DNA of 64,000 bases, from positions 266,918 to 330,917 of the forward strand of contig NZ_JAGYPD010000005.1 in assembly GCF_018343515.1 (NCBI RefSeq). The letters run 5' to 3'. Shown piece by piece: positions 33,199-42,541 of the stretch. The notes under the pieces were generated by a model. The model saw only the letters and a program-made list of their open reading frames with translations, did no database searches and was not told where the DNA came from. The DNA is from Bacillus sp. FJAT-50079. Lineage in GTDB: Bacteria; Bacillota; Bacilli; Bacillales; Bacillaceae_C. The position numbers were made by a program, and so were the translations under genes. Each line of letters opens with the position of its first letter. The stretch's first letter is position 1.

Positions 33199-35150
33199 TA
33201 GACAAAATTCCTTTCTAATAATGTTTCATAATCTACTAAGCTATTTGGATTGCTTAGTGACCCTTTATTTTTCACTTGTTGCCCGAGTACCGTTGAACGC
33301 GCAGCACCTTCCACTTTTTTACCATTCACTGTATAAGGAATTTCCTGAACAGTGTAAATGCGGCGCGGTACGTGGCGCGGAGAAGCCTTCTTGCGAATAT
33401 TTCGACGAATGAAGCTTGTCAATTCCTCACTTAGCTTTCCATCTTGAACGACAACACAGAGAACAATTTCCTCATCCCCTTCATTCGGTATCCCGAAAAC
33501 GATGGAATCCTTGATTTCTGGTATTTGCTCAAGCACCCGATAAATTTCAGCAGTACCAATTCGCACTCCGCCAGGATTTAACGTCGTATCTGCACGTCCA
33601 TAAATAATGAGCGATTGTTCAACCGTTTGCTCGGCAAAATCGCCATGTGTCCAAATTCCAGGTCGTTTCTCAAAATAGGATGAATGATAGCGTTCATCCC
33701 CATTCTCGCCCCAAAATGTGAGCGGCATGCTCGGAAATGGTACCGTACAAACCAAGTCTCCCTTCTGCCTAATAACGGATGCCCCCCGCTCATCAAGCAC
33801 ATCAACAGCCATCCCAAGCGCTTTACACGTAATTTCTCCACGACGGACAGGATGAATTGGTGAACCCACAACAAAGCAGCCGATAATTTCTGTTCCGCCC
33901 GAGATCGAAGCAAGTAAAAGATCCTTTTTTATCGCCTCATAGACCCAATCATACTGCTCTGCTGAAAGCGGTGAACCACAAGCTAGCAAACTGCGAAGCT
34001 GAGGCAATTGATGGTTTTCGCCTACTGAATAATCCGATCTTTGTAAGGTTTCCAAATATTTTGGACTTGTTCCAAAGTGGGTCACACCAACCTTCTCAGC
34101 AATCTCCCATAGAATGCCAATCTTGTCTTTGCGAAGCGGTGCACCATCATATAGTAGAATTGCAGCCTGACTTGCTAATCCAGTAACTAACCATGGATAC
34201 ATCATCCAAGCCGTATTCGTATACCAATACAACACATCACCTTGTTTTAAATCACAGTGCAATTGATGTTCCTTTACATGCTTTAAAAGCGTTCCACCAG
34301 CTGAATGGACAATCGCTTTTGGCAGTCCTGTCGTTCCTGACGTATATAAAATATATAATGGATGGTCAAAGGGCACTCTCGTAAATGTCGGCACAGTTGC
34401 GCTGTTTTTACATAATTCATCCCAGCTTAACAATTGCTGTGATTCGTCTTTTACGATCTCTTTATCTTCAGTTAGTGTGACAATAGCAGAAACATCATGA
34501 AGGACCTCGCATACTTTGCTGATGTTTTCACGGATATCAAAATGTTTGCCATTATAGTCATATTCCAATGACGCAATCAATAGTTTAGGACGGACTTGAC
34601 CGATGCGATCAACAATTCCTTGTGAGCCGAAATCAGGTGAGCAAGATGTCCATACAGCTCCTAATGAAGTCGTTGCAAGGAGGGCGACTAATGCTTCAAT
34701 TCCGTTCGTCACAACTCCAGCAACCCGATCACCGCTGCCTACCCCTAAATTTCGCAGTCCTTCTTGCGCTTTCGCTACTTTACCCCGTAATTCGGCAAAA
34801 GTGTACGATGTGACCGTTCCATCTTCACGAGCAGCAAAAACAGCTGTTTCTTTGCCCTCTCCTCGCAATAAGTTTTCCGCAAAATTTAATTTTGCTTCGG
34901 GAAACCATTTTGCACCAAGCATGGAACCATCATTAGAAGGGACAAAAAAGCTCTCGCCTTTATCACCGATAATATCGGCAAAATCCCAAACTGCTGACCA
35001 GAACGCTTCCGTATTTGCGATTGACCACCGATGAAGGCGTTCATAAGGGAAAAGCGGAAAACGAATCTGTTCGGAAAACTTTTTTAAATTGGATTGTGAA
35101 ATCCACTGTTCATTTGGCTCCCATAAAATAGTCGAATCATGCTGTGTCAT
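33198..35150 (-). CDS. Acetoacetyl-CoA synthetase-like acyl-CoA ligase
   Basis: A 650-residue AMP-forming ligase of the acetoacetate-CoA ligase group. An N-terminal WEPNEQWISQSNLKKF block and FAENLLRG are typical of this group; the AMP-binding loop is LYTSGTTGLPKAIVHS, then ISGGTEIIGCFV, WTHGDFAEQ and a C-terminal NGKKVEGAARS holding the catalytic Lys. It activates a 3-oxoacid to its CoA ester in the cytosol. AGGAGG is nine bases before the ATG. It is the first gene after a SAM-I riboswitch and its terminator, an unexpected control for this enzyme type. Confidence 0.9.
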   Translation of the reverse strand: MTQHDSTILWEPNEQWISQSNLKKFSEQIRFPLFPYERLHRWSIANTEAFWSAVWDFADIIGDKGESFFVPSNDGSMLGAKWFPEAKLNFAENLLRGEGKETAVFAAREDGTVTSYTFAELRGKVAKAQEGLRNLGVGSGDRVAGVVTNGIEALVALLATTSLGAVWTSCSPDFGSQGIVDRIGQVRPKLLIASLEYDYNGKHFDIRENISKVCEVLHDVSAIVTLTEDKEIVKDESQQLLSWDELCKNSATVPTFTRVPFDHPLYILYTSGTTGLPKAIVHSAGGTLLKHVKEHQLHCDLKQGDVLYWYTNTAWMMYPWLVTGLASQAAILLYDGAPLRKDKIGILWEIAEKVGVTHFGTSPKYLETLQRSDYSVGENHQLPQLRSLLACGSPLSAEQYDWVYEAIKKDLLLASISGGTEIIGCFVVGSPIHPVRRGEITCKALGMAVDVLDERGASVIRQKGDLVCTVPFPSMPLTFWGENGDERYHSSYFEKRPGIWTHGDFAEQTVEQSLIIYGRADTTLNPGGVRIGTAEIYRVLEQIPEIKDSIVFGIPNEGDEEIVLCVVVQDGKLSEELTSFIRRNIRKKASPRHVPRRIYTVQEIPYTVNGKKVEGAARSTVLGQQVKNKGSLSNPNSLVDYETLLERNFV

Positions 35151-35230
35151 TTTTATTTCCTCCTATATACGTCTTTCTTCATTTTTATAAGATTCATTGA
35201 CCATCTATTACTCCATCTATCCGAAATGGC

Positions 35231-35261
35231 AAATAAAAAACCCTCTTCAATAAGAAGAGGG
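35231..35261 (-). terminator. Riboswitch-controlled terminator
   Basis: CCCTCTTC / GAAGAGGG with a 5-base loop is followed by TTTTTTATTT on the minus strand. It lies directly after the SAM-I aptamer and 80 bases before the synthetase gene, the standard expression platform for an OFF switch. Confidence 0.9.
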
Positions 35262-35267
35262 TGCCTC

Positions 35268-35375
35268 ATCTTATCTTTCAGGTATAATACCTGCAGGAAT
35301 TAGCACCTTTTCAAGCTTTCACTTGTAGGTTGCCGGACTTCATCGGGCCTGTCCCTCAGTCACTCTGGATAAGAA
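35268..35375 (-). promoter_or_regulatory. SAM-I (S-box) riboswitch aptamer
   Basis: On the minus strand the conserved S-box blocks appear in order: CTTATCCAGAG (P1 5' strand), GAGGGACAGGCCC, GATGAAGTCCGGCAACC, AAGGTGCTAATTCC, TGCAG and TGAAAGATAAG (P1 3' strand). S-adenosylmethionine binding should favour the terminator at 35231-35261 and shut off genes below. Normally these precede methionine or cysteine genes; here the next gene is an acetoacetyl-CoA synthetase homologue. Confidence 0.93.
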
Positions 35376-35422
35376 ATTATATATTAAGTTAGGTATTTTA
35401 TTACTTTAGTAAACTCATATGA

Positions 35423-35451
35423 ATTATAGTTGATCTATTTTTTTAAGTCAA
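35423..35451 (-). promoter_or_regulatory. Promoter of the riboswitch-controlled operon
   Basis: On the minus strand TTGACT (35446-35451) and TATAAT (35423-35428) are separated by 17 bases, close to consensus. Transcription would start near 35416, about 40 bases before the aptamer. Confidence 0.85.
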
Positions 35452-35473
35452 CAGCTATTTTGAATTGTTTGTA

Positions 35474-36973
35474 TTATTTTAACTTTGCCTCTCCATTCAT
35501 CCCCACCCATAAATCCGTTTGTTCTAGCTGGGAAGCAAGCTGTAAGAGCAGTCTTTCTTCGCCTTTTTTCGCCATTACTTGCACGCCGATTGGCAGCCCC
35601 GCATCTGAAAGATGAACCGGAAGCGACATTGCCGGCTGCCCTGTTAAATTGGCAAGCTGTGTAAATGGCGTATACGTTAAGCTCGGTAAGAACATATCCC
35701 AAATTAACGCTTGTTTCTGATCGCTATTGTTTGTTTCAGCCATCATGCCACGCAATCGTTCCTGCTCCTCTTTAGAATGTGTCAACTCACCAATTTTCGG
35801 TGCGGTGAATGCCGTTGCTGGTGTAATATAAAGATCATATGTTTCATGGAAGGCAGCCATCTGTTCTGCGGCTGTATCCCATGAAGCAAGGCTTGCAGAA
35901 TATTTCGCAGCTGATACAGACTTTCCGGCTTCATTTAGCAACCATGTTTCAATTTCAACGTCATCCGCTGTAATTGCTCGCCCGACTCCGGCTTCAATTT
36001 GCTCAATTACCGAAGAAATTTCTCCGCTATTCATTAAAAAGTAATCTTTCATCAATTGAACACCATTTACATCATTTGCCTGTTCCTCAACGATATGTCC
36101 TTCCTGCTCCAACCAACGCACAACTTTTTCAACTGCTCCCTTCGCCTCTTCAGAAACCGGCGTGTCAACAGGAGATTTGGTTGTAAAAGCAATACGCAAT
36201 TGTTTTTTGAACGGACGATGAAGCACGTCTAAAGAACTTCCCGGAAGAAGCGGTGTATGGAAAGCCGCCGATTGTTGAACGACTTGCAATGCATCAATCA
36301 TCGCCGCGCTATCTCGCACCGTGCGACTAAGTACGAAATCAATCGATGCGCCTTGCCATTGACGACCTACTCCAGGACCAACCGGTGTCCGTCCTCTTGT
36401 AGGTTTTAGACCAAATAAACTAGAGAACGATGCTGGAATACGGATCGAGCCTCCGCCATCGCTTGCACCTGCGAGCGGTACAATCCCACCCGTAATCGCC
36501 GCAGCCGCACCTCCACTTGATCCGCCTGGGGAATAGTCAGTATTCCATGGACTTCTTGTTGGTCCATGCAGTTCAGGTTCTGTTATATTTTTCAAGCCAA
36601 ATTCCGGTGTGTTTGTATGTCCTAAAAATAAAAACCCTGCATCTTCAAGCTTCTGGACAAAATTGGAATGATGGTTTGAGATCATTGATTTGAATAATGA
36701 TGCTCCCGAAGTCATCGGCTCATCTTTTAGTGATTGTGATATATTTTTCAAGAGGATCGGCACACCTGCAAATGGCCGGTCATCAATTTTTAATCGCTTC
36801 GCTTCTTCTAACACTTTTTCCTTCCGTACATGTGTAACAGCATTTAATGTCGGATTGACCTTTTCTAATTGCTGCAAGCTTAATTCAATCAGTTCAATCG
36901 GTGCAACTTCTTTTTTTTGAATGAGCTCAGCCATGTCCGTCGCATCTAATGATATGTATGTTTTTATATCCAT
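35474..36973 (-). CDS. Amidase signature family hydrolase
   Basis: A 499-residue amidase. The Ser-Ser-Lys triad is visible: Lys in PILLKNISQS, and the two serines in the glycine-rich block SPGGSSGGAAAA with GGSIRIPAS. Such enzymes cleave carboxamides; the overall form resembles 6-aminohexanoate cyclic-dimer hydrolase-type or other general amidases, so the substrate is open. It has no signal peptide. GGTGGAG lies just before the ATG. It is in the same direction as the acyl-CoA operon but separated from it by a promoter and riboswitch. Confidence 0.87.
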   Translation of the reverse strand: MDIKTYISLDATDMAELIQKKEVAPIELIELSLQQLEKVNPTLNAVTHVRKEKVLEEAKRLKIDDRPFAGVPILLKNISQSLKDEPMTSGASLFKSMISNHHSNFVQKLEDAGFLFLGHTNTPEFGLKNITEPELHGPTRSPWNTDYSPGGSSGGAAAAITGGIVPLAGASDGGGSIRIPASFSSLFGLKPTRGRTPVGPGVGRQWQGASIDFVLSRTVRDSAAMIDALQVVQQSAAFHTPLLPGSSLDVLHRPFKKQLRIAFTTKSPVDTPVSEEAKGAVEKVVRWLEQEGHIVEEQANDVNGVQLMKDYFLMNSGEISSVIEQIEAGVGRAITADDVEIETWLLNEAGKSVSAAKYSASLASWDTAAEQMAAFHETYDLYITPATAFTAPKIGELTHSKEEQERLRGMMAETNNSDQKQALIWDMFLPSLTYTPFTQLANLTGQPAMSLPVHLSDAGLPIGVQVMAKKGEERLLLQLASQLEQTDLWVGMNGEAKLK

Positions 36974-37047
36974 TTCTCCACCCCATCTACATATTATTTA
37001 TCTTAACTGTATCATTGAAAGCGAGGCGAACCAATTATTTGGCCTGT

Positions 37048-40000
37048 TCATTCAAAAGCTTCTTCTAGTTCATAAACGGGAAGAGAGATATTAAACCTTG
37101 TCCCTTGCCCCTCGATGCTTTCGGCCGTAATTTCCCCCTGGTGGTAATGAATAATTTCCTTACATATTGCGAGTCCTAAGCCATGCCCATCCTTTCTCTC
37201 GGAGGATTTTGTGTAAAACCGTTCAAATATGAATGGTAATTCATCCTTTGAAATGCCAACTCCTGTGTCCTCAAGCGTAAACATTGCCTCTTTATTAAAC
37301 TCGTCATACGTATACTGTAATGTAATTCCGCCTGTTTTTGTAAATTTAATCGCATTCGAAACTAGGTTTTGAATAACTTGTTCCATCCTTCTAATATCCA
37401 CTTTTACAAGTGGATAACGATTTTCTTGAGAATGTGATTCGATCAGCATCGTAAAGGTAAGATGTGCATCTATAATATCAGGCTCAAATTGGTTGCTAAG
37501 ATGTTTCAGCAACTGATCGCAAGGTACATATTCCATATCAAATGATAATCCGCGTGACTCTAGCTTAGCCAATTCGAATAGATCATGGATCATCCGATTA
37601 AGTGTTAATAAACGTTGATGACTTCTCTCAAGGTACAAGAATTGATCTTCCTCTTTTTCAATCACCCCATCTAAAATAGCCTCAATATACCCTTGTGCCG
37701 AGGTGAGTGGTGATCTTAGATCATGGGATATATCAGATAAAAATTGCCGCCTGCGTTTCTCTTCTTGAGCCAAATGTTGATTCGCCTTTTCTAGGTTTTC
37801 GTATGCTGATTCCAAGAGAGCTGTACGTTCTTTTACCTTTTTTTCTAAGTTTCTATATAAAAAAGCATTTTCCAATGAAATCGCTGCTTGTGAGGAAAGA
37901 AAATTTAGCAAATCAATTCTTTCCTTCGTAAAAGCATGCGTCACCATATTATTTTCTAAATATAAGGCACCAATGAGTTTTCCTTGATGTAAAATCGGAA
38001 AACATAAGATCGATTTTGGATCATAAGCTTTCATATAATCATCATTTGTAAACACACCTGTAACCGCACCATTTGTAAGGACGACTGGATCAAGACTTCT
38101 TTCTACATAGTGAACAATATTTGCAGGGTACTCTACGACATCTTCTTCGTCAATTAATGTAATTGTTTTCTTTATATTCCCTTGCGCTACGGCTTTTAAT
38201 TGTTCTTCTATTTTTAAAAACATAACGGCTTTTTGAGCTCCACTATTTTCTAAAACAATGTCCATCAAACGCGCAATCAGTTTCTCTAATACAATTTCTC
38301 CAGAAAAGGCTTGGGCTGCCTTCATCACTGTCGCATAGTCAAATGAATATTGTTCCAATTCATCTGTTTGAATTACGGCTTGGTTTCCATCCACGAATAA
38401 ATCTCGGTGCTTATTTCTAAGCAACAATGCTTTTCGGCTTGCTCCCCAGTTTTCATAGGCAGAATGGGCTGCTTGTATATAAACTTTTGCAACATAAGGC
38501 AACCCTCTACCAAAATAAAAATAACCCGCACATTCGTTTGCAATCGCCGTATCTTGAATAAACCCGTTTTTCTGTGCTTGAACAATCGCTTGATCATACA
38601 ATAATGCTGCTTTTGACATTCTTTTTTTCATCCGTGCCTCTTCCGCTTTGATTAGCAAATATTTGTGCAGATAGTTTTCTGGTGATTCCTTCGCCCATCT
38701 TTTCCAAAGTGAAAGATGTTTTTTTAGTCGCTTGCGAATATAGAGCCTTCTCTCGACTTTTTCGCTGCTGTACATTTTCATCATCCACAATGCTTCATAA
38801 AAGTAATATTCAGGTGCAATAATGAGAACTAAAGATGAGTCAACGAGCTGATTAAGCTTCTTTAATAAAGACTTTGCTACATCTTGTTCATCAAGAATAT
38901 AAGTAAGCTGCAATCGGAGTGTGTAATGAACAATTTCGGCTGATTGATCATCTGTCATTTGCACAAGATTCCAATCGGGCACTTTTGCTGTTTCTTGCAA
39001 TATATCAATCCAATACGTTAATTCATTCAAAAAGTTTTTTGATAAATCATATTGTATTTGCTTCGTGAATTGGAGCTGCTGATCAATGATTTGCAGCGTT
39101 CCTACTAATCTATGCCCCTGTAAAAAACTAGCTATACAAATAAACGAACTTGCCGCACCAGCTAAATGGAAATTTCCTGATTCGATGCAATATTTTTGTG
39201 AACGCTCTAAATATTGCTGATTAAACATTAAATGCTTTTTCCAATGATTCACAAAGCTTGCATATACAAAATAAACCCTCCCTAACAAATGGGAGTTTTG
39301 GCTATTCTCAGCATAATGAAGCGCGAGTTGACCGTATTCATAACTGTCTTTGTATTGATGGAAACCTGCACTTAAAATAAGTGAGTAATTATTATAGACG
39401 AGGGCGGATAGATCAACCGTTCCATGTTTCATCATATAGTTGAATGCCTTTAGCATTAATAATGTGGCTAAATTTTGATCTACATGGTAGGCGGGAGCGT
39501 TCATATTGATTAACGTCTGCATAATGAGACGCTCATCTCCCTCCTTCATCTTTGGCAATCTTTTCAAATCGTTTGCCTTTCGAGTTCTAAGGGCAATCTT
39601 TGTCTGTAAAAATTCCCATGCAATTGCAGCTTTTCCAGGTCGTTTATTTAAGGTCAATCCGAATAATTGCAATGCCTTTAGTCCACAATCAACAGCTTCC
39701 TCAACACGATGCAAATGGATATATAAAGCGATTTTTAAATTATATATTTTAAGTTGGTCCTGCTTAGATTGAACCCGTTCTAATGCCTCGTCAAATCTCT
39801 TCTCAGCATTTTCAAATTCATTATCCAAGTATTCGACTTCTCCAAGTCCGATCGTAATTTTAGTCGTTAATTCATTATGAGTCTCCCATCCATTCTCACC
39901 TAATAATTCTTTTGCAATGGTAAAAAACGAGAGTGATGCTTTAAATGCCGCACCTTGCTTTGCCTTTTCGCCCGCGATCGTGTTCCACTCAGCAAGTTGA

Positions 40001-42264
40001 AGCTTCTCATTGTTATTTAAGCGATTTCGGCAATGATTCAAATGATTCACAATCACAAATATGTATTCTTCAAAGCTATTTTTCCCCGTATAATAATCCA
40101 ATAATAGTTTGCCAATCGTTAAATGGTTGTTCTCTAGCTCCTCCGTTGTCATCGTGGAATAAATCGCTTGCTGCACCCGATCATGTAAAAATCGATACAG
40201 TAAAGGTTGTTCCTCCTTCACTTGCAAATCTTCATTTGAATAGATCCATTTATAACTAGGACTAAGGGGTAATAACAGTCCTTCCTCTAACCCTTTCCAA
40301 AGTGTGTTCGTAGTTACGACACTGTTTTTTTCATAAACGGCACTGAGAACATTTAAATCAAATTGATTTCCGATGCATGATGCAAGCTTTAATAATTTTT
40401 GCGTTTCTTCTGGTAGCTTGTAAAATCGTTTTGCGATAAAACGAATAATATCCTCTTGAATATCTAATTTGGACAACTTCAGAGGGTCACTTATCCATTT
40501 TATTTGTTTCTCATCATATTTAATCAATTGCTGATCATAAAAAGATTGAAATAATTGCTTCATAAAGAACGGATTTCCCTGTGTAATTTTGTACATAAGA
40601 CTAGCTAATTCCGCTCCTTCATTCACTTCACACAATAAAGAATTGGCAACCCATTCTTCGATATGCTTTTTTTGCAGTGGCTTAAGAGGAATCGATTTCA
40701 TTAAACCTTCATGTTCTTGTAATTCGTTTAACATCACACGAAAAGGGTGAGTAATATCCACTTCGTTATCTCGATAAGCACCAATGACAAATAAATAACT
40801 CGTTTTTTGTTGTGAAAGGATAAATTGCACTAAATCTAATGTTGCTTGATCTGCCCATTGTAAATCATCAAAAAATAACACGAGTGGATGCTGTTCCTGG
40901 GCGAATACGTGAACGAATGTCAAAAGAGCGTATCGGTTTCGGTTTTTCGTTTCAATTGCTGGCAATACTTCGGGCTCTGGAAGCTCTCCTGTGATCCATT
41001 TTATCTCTGGGAGTATTTTTGCAATGACAGGTAAATAGGCTCCAAGTTCAGATTCCAATCGAGCTTTCCAATTTCGAATACTTTTTTCTCCTTCTGCCAT
41101 TGCTTGTTTCAACAAGTCCTGAAAAGCATGAATGAGAGGGGCGTATGGAACTTGGCTTTTCAATTGATCAAACTTTCCTGAAATAAAATAGCCCTTATTG
41201 CGAACAAGTGGTTTTTGTACCTCATTGACGAGGGCTGTTTTTCCAATTCCCGAGACACCTGGTATTAATACGAACGTACAATGGCCTTTACACGTATGTT
41301 CAAAAGCCGAAAGTAGGCTCTCAATCGCCTCTTCTCGCCCATATAGTTTTTCACCGATTTCAAAGCTTTGTGGGGTATCTTTTTGTGCTAATAAAAACTG
41401 CGAGGTTGTCTCCTCTGCTTTCCACAACTTCTCGAATTCAATTAAATCATAGGTTAATCCCGACGCACTTTGGTAACGTGATTCCGGCATTTTAGCTAAT
41501 AACTTCATAACAATCTCTGATAGCATTTGAGGGAGAAAAGGGTTTACTTCAATGGGTGGAACCGGATTTTTGGCAATATGCGCATGAACAAGTTCGATTG
41601 GATCTTCTCTTTCAAATGGGACGTTTCCCGTTAACATCTCGTAAAACACGACGCCCAATGAATAAAGATCAGAACGATAATCGAGATATCGATATAAACG
41701 CCCTGTTTGCTCAGGTGCAATATACATCAATTGTCTTCCTAACGTATAGGGATTAACGTGGGAACGATGATTTTCACGTCTAAGCTTCGCAGCGTGATAA
41801 AAACCTGTTAGTTTTACACGAGTCGCTTGTTTATTCACTAAAATATTATCCGGTTGAATGTTTTTATGAATCACATGATGGTTATGGAGCTTATTGATCA
41901 TTGCCGTTAATTCTTTTGCAATATTGATAAACATGTCGATATCGATTTTTTTATTGTTCATAAAGGTACTTAAGGAAATACCATCAAAAGGCTCCATAAT
42001 AAGAAAGGGCCGATTCCAATGTTTTTCCAGAGCGATAGGGACTAACATCCCATTCATGTGAAGTTCCTTCATCAAATGAAATTCATGGGTTGCTGCCGCT
42101 AAGTCATGAGAATTGGTATGCTCTTTGACATGCCCTTTAATCAATACGGTTTTTCCAGATGATTGATCGAATGCGCTATAAAAGTTCCACGACCGATTTG
42201 TGTCCAACTCTTGAATCATTTCGTATCCGGGCAAATTCATTTTTAAATCAACTTGCACATTCAT
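37048..42264 (-). CDS. Giant hybrid sensor: pseudo-Ser/Thr kinase, AAA ATPase, helical repeats, GAF, histidine kinase
   Basis: A 1738-residue protein. Residues about 10-270 form a protein-kinase fold with Lys43 (LIKG) but HKN (133-135) for HRD and TGF (153-155) for DFG, so catalysis is unlikely. A STAND/AAA ATPase follows (PGVSGIGKTALVNEV near 330, FFDDLQWAD), then a long helical TPR-like region (about 700-1300), a GAF domain (about 1340-1490) and a histidine kinase: H-box SDISHDLRSP (near 1515), N-box NLVSNAIKF, DTGVGIS and GHGLGLAI. Similar trifunctional kinases occur in cyanobacteria and some bacilli. It is cytosolic. Probable partner: the response regulator at 42528. The signal is unknown. 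Confidence 0.88.
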   Translation of the reverse strand: MNVQVDLKMNLPGYEMIQELDTNRSWNFYSAFDQSSGKTVLIKGHVKEHTNSHDLAAATHEFHLMKELHMNGMLVPIALEKHWNRPFLIMEPFDGISLSTFMNNKKIDIDMFINIAKELTAMINKLHNHHVIHKNIQPDNILVNKQATRVKLTGFYHAAKLRRENHRSHVNPYTLGRQLMYIAPEQTGRLYRYLDYRSDLYSLGVVFYEMLTGNVPFEREDPIELVHAHIAKNPVPPIEVNPFLPQMLSEIVMKLLAKMPESRYQSASGLTYDLIEFEKLWKAEETTSQFLLAQKDTPQSFEIGEKLYGREEAIESLLSAFEHTCKGHCTFVLIPGVSGIGKTALVNEVQKPLVRNKGYFISGKFDQLKSQVPYAPLIHAFQDLLKQAMAEGEKSIRNWKARLESELGAYLPVIAKILPEIKWITGELPEPEVLPAIETKNRNRYALLTFVHVFAQEQHPLVLFFDDLQWADQATLDLVQFILSQQKTSYLFVIGAYRDNEVDITHPFRVMLNELQEHEGLMKSIPLKPLQKKHIEEWVANSLLCEVNEGAELASLMYKITQGNPFFMKQLFQSFYDQQLIKYDEKQIKWISDPLKLSKLDIQEDIIRFIAKRFYKLPEETQKLLKLASCIGNQFDLNVLSAVYEKNSVVTTNTLWKGLEEGLLLPLSPSYKWIYSNEDLQVKEEQPLLYRFLHDRVQQAIYSTMTTEELENNHLTIGKLLLDYYTGKNSFEEYIFVIVNHLNHCRNRLNNNEKLQLAEWNTIAGEKAKQGAAFKASLSFFTIAKELLGENGWETHNELTTKITIGLGEVEYLDNEFENAEKRFDEALERVQSKQDQLKIYNLKIALYIHLHRVEEAVDCGLKALQLFGLTLNKRPGKAAIAWEFLQTKIALRTRKANDLKRLPKMKEGDERLIMQTLINMNAPAYHVDQNLATLLMLKAFNYMMKHGTVDLSALVYNNYSLILSAGFHQYKDSYEYGQLALHYAENSQNSHLLGRVYFVYASFVNHWKKHLMFNQQYLERSQKYCIESGNFHLAGAASSFICIASFLQGHRLVGTLQIIDQQLQFTKQIQYDLSKNFLNELTYWIDILQETAKVPDWNLVQMTDDQSAEIVHYTLRLQLTYILDEQDVAKSLLKKLNQLVDSSLVLIIAPEYYFYEALWMMKMYSSEKVERRLYIRKRLKKHLSLWKRWAKESPENYLHKYLLIKAEEARMKKRMSKAALLYDQAIVQAQKNGFIQDTAIANECAGYFYFGRGLPYVAKVYIQAAHSAYENWGASRKALLLRNKHRDLFVDGNQAVIQTDELEQYSFDYATVMKAAQAFSGEIVLEKLIARLMDIVLENSGAQKAVMFLKIEEQLKAVAQGNIKKTITLIDEEDVVEYPANIVHYVERSLDPVVLTNGAVTGVFTNDDYMKAYDPKSILCFPILHQGKLIGALYLENNMVTHAFTKERIDLLNFLSSQAAISLENAFLYRNLEKKVKERTALLESAYENLEKANQHLAQEEKRRRQFLSDISHDLRSPLTSAQGYIEAILDGVIEKEEDQFLYLERSHQRLLTLNRMIHDLFELAKLESRGLSFDMEYVPCDQLLKHLSNQFEPDIIDAHLTFTMLIESHSQENRYPLVKVDIRRMEQVIQNLVSNAIKFTKTGGITLQYTYDEFNKEAMFTLEDTGVGISKDELPFIFERFYTKSSERKDGHGLGLAICKEIIHYHQGEITAESIEGQGTRFNISLPVYELEEAFE

Positions 42265-42322
42265 AAGCAGCCTCCCTTACGAAAAAACTTTAACGAATCT
42301 TTAGATAATTTTGAACGCAGTT

Positions 42323-42328
42323 TATACA
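42323..42328 (+). promoter_or_regulatory. Possible -10 of the SinI-like gene promoter
   Basis: TATACA (42323-42328) is 17 bases after TTTAGA (42300-42305), giving a modest promoter for the plus-strand SinI-like gene, diverging from the giant kinase gene. Confidence 0.4.
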
Positions 42329-42373
42329 ATAGGGTGTACGATAGGATTCAATACATGTTAGGAGTGATCTCTT

Positions 42374-42541
42374 TTGAAGCAAATCGAACAAAGACTAATA
42401 ATAGAAGATAGTCTGCAAGAAATGCCATTGGACGAAGAATGGGTGGCATTACTCCAATCAGCTAGAGAGATCGGTCTGACAGTGGATGACATACGGACTT
42501 TTTTATATAAAACCGATCCGTTCATCATTAGGAAGCAGTGA
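42374..42541 (+). CDS. SinI-like anti-repressor peptide
   Basis: A 55-residue protein whose centre, LDEEWVALLQSAREIGLTVDDIRTFL in outline (residues 19-44), has the spacing and residues of the SinI dimerisation domain: acidic-x-EWV, an Ala at mid-helix, G-hydrophobic-S/T, then a D/E-D/E-I-R-x-F-L helix. SinI proteins bind SinR-type repressors and lift repression of biofilm genes in bacilli. The start is a TTG with AGGAG nine bases upstream. It lies between the giant histidine kinase (divergent) and the response regulator (convergent, 3' ends overlap by 14 bases). No sinR-like gene is in the window. Confidence 0.75.
   Translation: MKQIEQRLIIEDSLQEMPLDEEWVALLQSAREIGLTVDDIRTFLYKTDPFIIRKQ

Noticed and set aside
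32172-35034. Several plus-strand frames up to 166 residues within the acyl-CoA operon
   Set aside because: Antisense shadows of strongly supported genes; low complexity and no ribosome sites.
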